DNA of 64,000 nt from Pleodorina starrii (lineage: Eukaryota; Chlorophyta; Chlorophyceae; Chlamydomonadales; Volvocaceae): the NCBI GenBank assembly GCA_030267565.1, contig BRXU01000008.1:2046001-2110000 (forward strand), in the 5' to 3' direction. This document shows, one piece after another, positions 58,101-64,000 of this stretch; position 1 is the first letter of the stretch; every line of letters starts with the position of its first letter. Made by a program: the position numbers and the translations under genes. Under the pieces are notes generated by a model. The model saw only the letters and a list, made by a program, of their open reading frames with translations. It made no database searches and was not told the origin of the DNA.

Positions 58101-61100
58101 GAAAGGAGAGAGGAGAGAGAGAGAGGGAGGGCGAGGGAGTGAGAGGAAGGGGTTCAGGAAAAGGGAGAGGGGGGAGAGAGAGGTGCTGCGAAAGTTGGTG
58201 CTGTTGCGTTCCATTCGTTGCCCCCGTCCCCGCACCGCGAACCGGCAAATCCATAAACCCTAAACCCTAGACCCACAACCCACCCACCCCGCCACCCACC
58301 TCCACCAGGGCATGCTGCGCGTAGGCCCCCGTGGTGTTGACAGCCGACACGATCACCGCCTCCCGCGCCAACAGACTGCCGGGCCGCGGCCGCCGGGAGG
58401 CGTCGGAGAGGTGCGCATACAGCCGGAAGAAGCGCCGCCAACCGCCGCCGTCACCGCGGCTGCCGCCAGGGCGGCCACTGTCGTCGCCGGCGGGGCGGCC
58501 GGACGGTGGCGAGCCCCCGCTGCCCTGTCGTACCGACGGAAAGTCGCGGCCGCAGCTCCATGCCTCCCACACGTCCGCCAGCCTCCCATCCTCCTCCACC
58601 GCCACATCAGCCGCGCCACCGCTGGGGTCCAACCACCGTCCCAACCATCCCAACCACCAACTGCCGAACCAACCGCTTTTTCCCCCGGCGCGGCGGCCTG
58701 AAGGCGACGGCACCAGCGCCAGCTTCCGCCGTACCTCCCTCTCCGCCAACAGAATGAGACCGGCGGCCGCTGCGCCTCCACCTCCGCCTCCGCCTCCGCC
58801 TCCGCTGCTGTCGCGGCTGTGGCCGCGGCTGTGGCTGTGGCCGCGGCTGTGGCCGCGATGAGCGGTAGCCGGAAGGAGCCAGGGGAGCAGCCTCGCCACC
58901 TGCGCGAACCAACGACCCATGGGTCTGTCCGTCTCGTCGGCACGCGTCGCTGCGGCGGTGGCGGCGATGCGGCGCGCCTCCTCCCGCAGCATGCGCAGCA
59001 CGTCCGCCTCCGCCTCCGCCAACGAATCGAAGTACACGGCAGCCCAGGGACCGCGCGCCGTGCCCTCAACCCGCACGCCACCATTTTTTCCTCCACTTCC
59101 GCAGCTGCTGTTACGACTGCTGCCACCACCATTGCTGCCTCCATTGCTGCCACCATTGCTGCACTCACAGCCGCTGCTGCTGTTCCGTATACTGACAAGC
59201 TCGCGGTCGCCAGAAGCGTCACCAACGGCGGGGAAGGCGAAGCTGACGTGATCATCGCAGCCGCGAGACTCCCTCCCGGAGACGGGCAGCTCGGACGCGG
59301 CGCCGCCGCCGGCAAGCCTGGCGCCAGCATCCCCTGCGGCGGCCAGGCACGTTGGCGGCGGGAAGAGCTCCGAGACCATTCGCTTGGCGGCAGAGACACA
59401 CAGTGCATCGTCCAGCGCCGCCGCCGCCGCTGCTGCCGCAGCCGCCGCCGGCGGCCTCCACTCTCCGCCCGCCGCCGCTGCGTCCGCGGCCCCGCCTCGA
59501 CAGCCGCTATTACCCGCCTCGCCACTCCGCGTCGCCGCGGCTGCGTCCGCAGCAGCGGGCACAATGCAGCCGCCGCCGCCGCCGCCGCCCGCCTGTCGTT
59601 CTCGGGTGGCGCGCGAGAGCGCCCCGCCGCCGTCGCCGCTGTCGCGGCCGTCGCCATCGCCATCGCCGTCACCGCCGGCCCGTGCCCGCGGCTGGGCTAC
59701 ATCTCCAGCCGGCTCCAGCCCGCTCCGCTGCCACTGCCCCCCCGGAGCGCAACCACACCCGAGCGCATTCCGCCTTCCCGGCTCCGGAGGCTCCGGCTCC
59801 GGAGGCTCCGGCCGAGGCTTTGGCTCCGGAACCAGCGGCTCCTGCCCCGGCTCCGGCGGCAGCAGGTGCTGCTGTGCGTAGCCCTGGAGGAGAGGGAGGT
59901 GCGGGAGCCGGGAGCCGGGGAGGGGTCGTGAAGGGGCGATTTTAAAGACTTGTCGGGTCGGCAGCGAGCGACGCAGGATATAAGGGATGGTGATGGTGAT
60001 GGGGGCAGGGGCAAGGACGGTGGGCACCAGACGACTCCGCCGCCGGAGAGGGGGATAAAAAGAAAATACCGAGGGGGACTTGGAGAGGGGTACTTCGTGC
60101 TTCCGTTGTCCGTCCGTCCGTCCGCCCGTCCTCGCACGTTGCTCACCTGGTACGCCGCGCTGTCGTACCGCCGCAGCGGCGGCTTCAGCGGCCCGCCCAC
60201 CAGGCCCTCCAGGTCGACGTGTACGGCAGCGCGCACGGCGGGTGCCGGCGGCGGGCGCCGCAGCTCCATCGTTTCGGCGCCCGCCAGGAATGCCGCCCAC
60301 AGCGCCTCATTGGCCAACAGGCCGTCGCCCTGCACCAGAAACAGTAGCGCAACACGGGGGAGTCCCGCCTCCTGCTCCTCCTCCTCCTTCGGCGGGGTTT
60401 CCTCCTGTTCCAGCGGCTCACCAATACCGCAGCCAGCGCCGGCGCCGCCGCTGGCTTTGGTAGGCCTCCCGCCGGCGGAGGCGAGACCAGGCGTGGCCGC
60501 CGTCCGTCGCGGCGCGCTGCGCTGCCCGACCGGCACCGGCGACTCACGGCGTCGACAGGCCTTCTTCCCTTCCCTCTCAGTGCCCCCCGACCCGACAGCC
60601 TCCCCGACAGCTCCACCCCGACGGCGCCTCCCTTCCACCATGGCTGCACCGTCGGCGCCCATCCGGCGCGCCTCAGCTGCCGCTGCCGCCGCTGCGACTG
60701 CGGCCGCTGTGGTAACGGTAGCAGGGGTGGGTGGGCTCCAGGTGGTTGCGGGTTCCGCGGCGTCAGGGCGCCGCGCCGTTGTTGTTGGTGGTGTCCTGCC
60801 GCCGCCGCCGGCGCCGCCGCCGCCGCCGGCGCTACTGCCGCAGGGCGCTGCTCCGGTGGAGGCGAGCGGCAGTGGCTGCTCACTGGAATAATCTCGTGGA
60901 GAGAGGGACAGGTCTGGGGGGCCCATCGCCAGGTGAAGAGCCCGCAGTCGGGCGGTGCTCCAGAGCAGCATGGCGGCCGCTGCGAGGAGGAGGCTGGCGC
61001 CGAGGGCCCGCTGCAGCGCGAGTGACCCGCGGGTCGTTGGCAGCAGCCACTGCAGGCGCCGCCGCGCCGCCGCCACAGCCGCCGGCGCGGCGGCGGCGGC

Positions 61101-61121
61101 GGCGCAGCCTGCGGAGGTCAT
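55136..61121 (-). CDS. GT14 family glycosyltransferase (Core-2/I-branching-like, DUF266), 7 exons, 1388 aa
   Basis: Type II membrane protein expected in the Golgi, transferring a sugar from a nucleotide sugar to glycoproteins or wall glycans. Exons: 61121-60147, 59883-58300, 58019-57933, 57503-57369, 57108-56632, 56388-55659 and 55314-55136; phases match. One membrane helix lies at about 39-57 (LGASLLLAAAAMLLW). The split catalytic domain shows PRVALLFLVQGDGLLANEALW, then FFRLYAHLSD, LVLLSETSIPLR (ending at 882), RWRKSSQWFALTRQHA (921 onward), SDEHYLPTLL (about 1070), VHYADWTTGAAWHPRTF and the C-terminal CHLFGRKFPL. This order is that of plant DUF266 proteins, normally about 350-450 residues. 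The excess is Ala/Gly/Ser/Glu-rich inserts, mostly in exons 1, 2 and 6. The first in-frame ATG is at 61121. The acceptor and donor sugars are unknown. Confidence 0.86.
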
Positions 61122-63047
61122 GGACTGTGTCCCCGACTGAGAGGTCAAACGCCTGGGACTGAGAAGTGTGAGAACACGTCAACGAAAGGAGCCACGACAG
61201 AAAGGAGCTATGGAGCTCTTCAGTTGTTCGCGGGTTGGTTGGCATGAGAGGAGGTAAAGAGAGAGGAGAGATACGTTCAGGAGGGCAGGCAAGGGCAGAC
61301 AAGCGGGTGCTACGGCGTGCGAGGTGCAACCAACGCTTCGTTCTTCGTGTCCGAGGCTGAGGCCTTGGTTGACTGGCCGGATGTTGGTTGATACCGTACG
61401 TTACAGCGTGGTATCCGTGTTCTTTTTTTCTACACCATGTCCACTGCAAGTTGGCTGGCAGGGCTGCGACGTTGCGGCCGGGCGACGTAACGCCCGAGGG
61501 AAGCACCTTGGCCTGTCAACACGTGCCGCATTCCATCCCCAGCCAACTACCGGTACAAGACACCTGGGGAGGGCACCCTCATCCTCATCCGCACAGTGTG
61601 AGCACTAAAGGGTGATCACACATTCTTTGCATTGCGGTCTACGAACGCACGCCGCGGCGGGCGCACCCGCAATCCTCTTCTGTTCCTCGTCGCACCAGAC
61701 GCACCGGGTGGAGGGGCCCAGACCCATGGTTCATTCTTTCTTTCATTCGTTCGTTTGTTCGTTCAGTGTTCTCTTCGCACTCACTCATGGCCCCGCTGCC
61801 TCGTCGTGGATTGGGCACCTTGACACAAGCACAGATGTCGGTTTGGACTGATGGGTTGGGCGCCGGCTTGGGTTGGGTCGGCTCCGTACCTTGGCAGCTG
61901 CCGTGGCCTCCTCCGTGCACAGTCCTTCGCAGCACACCGCACCGCACGCATGGAGCACGCAGAACGCGCCCTCCCTGCAGCCCCCCCAACCCAGAACACA
62001 CACACACACACTCCTGCCACACGCACATACATACATACATACTGACGTCCGTCGGCCCACACGGTCAAGAGGTCACATACCAAACCCCTGCGGACTCCTT
62101 CCCCGCCGCACCCGCAAACCCGCTGCATTAAATCGCACAACACTTGCACCCACACTCGCACTCACCAGGCTGCCGCAAAGCGCCACTCTCGTTCCGCGCA
62201 TCCCTTGCCGGTCCAACACACTTCGCTTGCACGCCCCAACACGGACTGACAGCCGCATCCTACTTCAGACGCCCACGCCCACCACCACCACCACCACCAC
62301 CACCATCGCATTCCATCTGGCAGCAATGTATCGCGCCGTCGCTGCTGCTGCGAGTCCCGCGCTGCGTCAGTTTGCGCTGTCTCTTGCCACGGGTGTCTCA
62401 CATCGGTTCCCCCACGTTGCATGTCCTCCGCCCGCCAGAGGGCGTCTGCCAGCCGAACGGCAGCTGTGGTCGATGCCGAGCGGTCCGTGCGGTCCGCGGT
62501 GGACACACATCCTGATCAGATCAGATCCGCCGCGGATCCTAATCGTATCAGATCGCCGTGCCCTTGCGAAGCGTCGGGAGGCAGGTGGTCGCCTGGCCGA
62601 CGGGCTTCCGCACCCAAAGAAAATCAAAATCGCATGGAGCCTGCCGACGCCGCCACCTGCTGAGGTTGTCTTGTTATATATTACCCCCCTGCAAGTAGGC
62701 GACATCCCTGCGCCGCGTCCACGCGCCACCCACCCGCCACGCCCGACAGCCCCATTTCCCCGTCAGTGGAGGTGGCGCCGGCGCGCACCCGCCAGTGCCA
62801 TCCCAACCCCCTCGGCCCCCTTTTCCCACGTCGGCGCCCTCCACACAAAGCGCCTCCACGACGCGACGTGAGCTCATCTCACCTGGTCCTCGTCCTGGTC
62901 CTGGCCCCGCGCGCCCACCGCTGCCCCCCCCGCCGCTCCCCTCCTCCATACCTCCTTCCTTCCCTCCCGCCCGCTGTGCCGCCGCTGCCGCGACAGCAGC
63001 GACGCCTGCAGCGTCCCGCCAGCACGCGCCACTAGCCCTTCACGTAT
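61122..63047. other. GT14 upstream region and polymerase 3' flank
   Basis: Should contain the GT14 promoter (right of 61121) and the 3' UTR of the polymerase-like gene. A plus-strand Met at 62326 begins a targeting-like sequence (MYRAVAAAASPALRQFALSL), but no conserved continuation or splice-supported exon was found. A CAC microsatellite lies at about 62278-62306. Confidence 0.45.
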
Positions 63048-63510
63048 TCACAAGCCGCCGCCGCCGCCGCCGCCGCTGCCCTCGTCCTCATAGACGTCCG
63101 CGTCCGCGCCCGCAATGAACTGCTCGCAGCGTAGCAGATCCAGGCTACGGCCGTGGTAGATGCTGACGTGCAGCGGCACTCGCAGCCCCAGGTGCCCCAT
63201 CACGCCCGAGCTCGCCGCCTCCTGGACCTCCGCCAGCACCGCACCCAGCCGCCGCTGCGGGACGCACAGCGCCGCCTGCGCATCGCCACACCACACCAGC
63301 GCCGGCGGCGGCGCCGAAGGCGCCGCCGCCGCCGCCGCTGCAGCGCGCTGCAGCGCCAGCGCCGCGGCGGTGCGCACCACCTCCGCCGCCGCGGCTGCCA
63401 GCTGCAGCCGGCACAGCGCCCGCTGCAGCTTTGCGGTCGCCGCCACGCCGCCGGCGGTCAGCTGCCGGGTGGCGGGCCGGAGGCGCTGGCCGGAGGGCAG
63501 CGATACGTAC
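63048..63510 (-). CDS. Last exon of a family A DNA-polymerase-like gene (partial, 5' end off the window)
   Basis: The terminal exon spans 63510-63048: one leftover nucleotide, 153 residues and a stop. The acceptor is CACACACAG. The order resembles the C-terminal part of PolA/Pol theta palm domains: YVSLPSGQRLRP (like the G-R-R-x-L-P turn), a long Ala-rich helix with Gln and Arg, LVWCGDAQAALCVPQRRLGAVLAEV (position of the His-Asp-Glu strand and the next helix), then LGLRVPLHVSIYHGRSLDLL (like the family's closing strand). The catalytic His and Glu of the usual strand are not present here (Gly-Asp-Ala instead). The Gly-rich end is unusual. The family call is tentative because only the weakest part of the domain is visible. 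Upstream exons must lie beyond the window or in 63511-64000, where none was recognised. Confidence 0.5.
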
Positions 63511-64000
63511 CTGTGTGTGTGTGGAGTGTGCGTGTGTGTAAAAAGGGGGTTAGGGAGCGATATGCTCCTATATATAACAATGAGTCACTGCGGGCGACCA
63601 AGCTGCTGCAAGCTGTGTGTGTGCGTAGGGAGGGGATGTGTGTGTTGCACCAGGGCGCGCGGGGGCTCGGGGCGGGCGCGGAGGCTGGAAGGCGGGCGGA
63701 GCGAGGCCTGGGTGGTGGGATGCGTGCTCGTTCAGGCCGCTGCGCACACAGACCCCGTGCACCGCACACGTGTGCCCAGCACCGGCACGTGCATGGTTAA
63801 ACCGGAGCTCCAGCTCCGGTTAGGGTTGGAGCTGTTGAGGCAAAGCCCAACCGCTGGACCCAGGCAGCAGAGCCCCGCGCTCGGAAGGAGCGAAGGGGTA
63901 GCGGGGTCGCGGGGAGCAGGGGGGCGGTTCACTGGAGTTCGTCCGACGCCCCCGGACACCCTTTTCCCGTCCCCACAACCACCACACACAAACACATACG
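63511..64000. other. Intron or 5' part of the polymerase-like gene
   Basis: No second exon could be supported. Besides the hairpin motif, a 10-bp inverted repeat (AACCGGAGCT / AGCTCCGGTT, 63800-63821) is present. Confidence 0.4.
63554..63568 (-). repeat. Dispersed hairpin motif, copy D (intronic)
   Basis: Minus strand reads GGAGCATATCGCTCC followed by CTAACCCCC and preceded by TATATATAG. It lies just upstream of the terminal polymerase-like exon, in its intron, in the sense orientation. Confidence 0.75.

Noticed and set aside
58819..59945. 370- and 197-residue plus-strand open frames
   Set aside because: Antisense shadows of GT14 exon 2, which carries the conserved frame.
62326..62871. Plus-strand frame starting with a targeting-like peptide
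   Set aside because: No conserved continuation, no splice structure, and it sits between two minus-strand genes without further support.

Overview
The window reads as nuclear DNA of a volvocine-type (chlamydomonadalean) green alga. The evidence is GC-rich coding sequence with strong C/G third positions, many short GT-AG introns, long Ala/Gly/Pro/Gln-rich inserts inside otherwise conserved enzymes, an ELIP-type chlorophyll-binding protein, a plant-type CDKC kinase, abundant microsatellites and one TGTAA-type poly(A) candidate. No operon, CRISPR, phage or rRNA feature is present. The species cannot be named from the sequence. Gene models were built by hand from reading frames, splice signals and intron phase; in every model given the exon lengths add up to a whole number of codons.

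Left to right: gluconokinase (381-1534, -); a 1140-residue unrecognised basic protein with a duplicated module (4030-9393, -); a CDKC/CDK9-like kinase (10657-14066, -) divergent from a BOLA3-like Fe-S protein (14430-15357, +); a 14-exon Raf/TKL-like kinase with a GAF-like N-terminal region (16868-27565, +); about 6.2 kb of microsatellite-rich DNA with no supportable gene (27566-33797); a METTL5-type rRNA methyltransferase whose fourth intron holds about 193 uninterrupted copies of one hexamer (33798-38599, +); an ELIP-like protein (39323-41708, +); an ABHD11-like hydrolase (45794-49051, -); a DUF1826 protein (51788-54236, +); a 1388-residue GT14/DUF266 glycosyltransferase (55136-61121, -); and the last exon of a family A DNA-polymerase-like gene that runs off the right edge (63048-63510, -).

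The genes do not form a pathway. They cover sugar phosphorylation, transcription elongation, organellar Fe-S assembly, signalling, ribosome modification, photoprotection, organellar hydrolysis and wall or glycoprotein glycosylation. The most notable structures are non-coding: a dispersed hairpin motif found in the sense orientation in three genes and apparently expanded to about 20 copies in one kinase intron; a 34-bp sequence repeated at intron 3' ends of that kinase; a probable GC-AG intron carrying the giant hexamer array; several perfect inverted repeats in introns and flanks; and a strongly over-represented palindrome TACCGGTA (14 copies found by eye).
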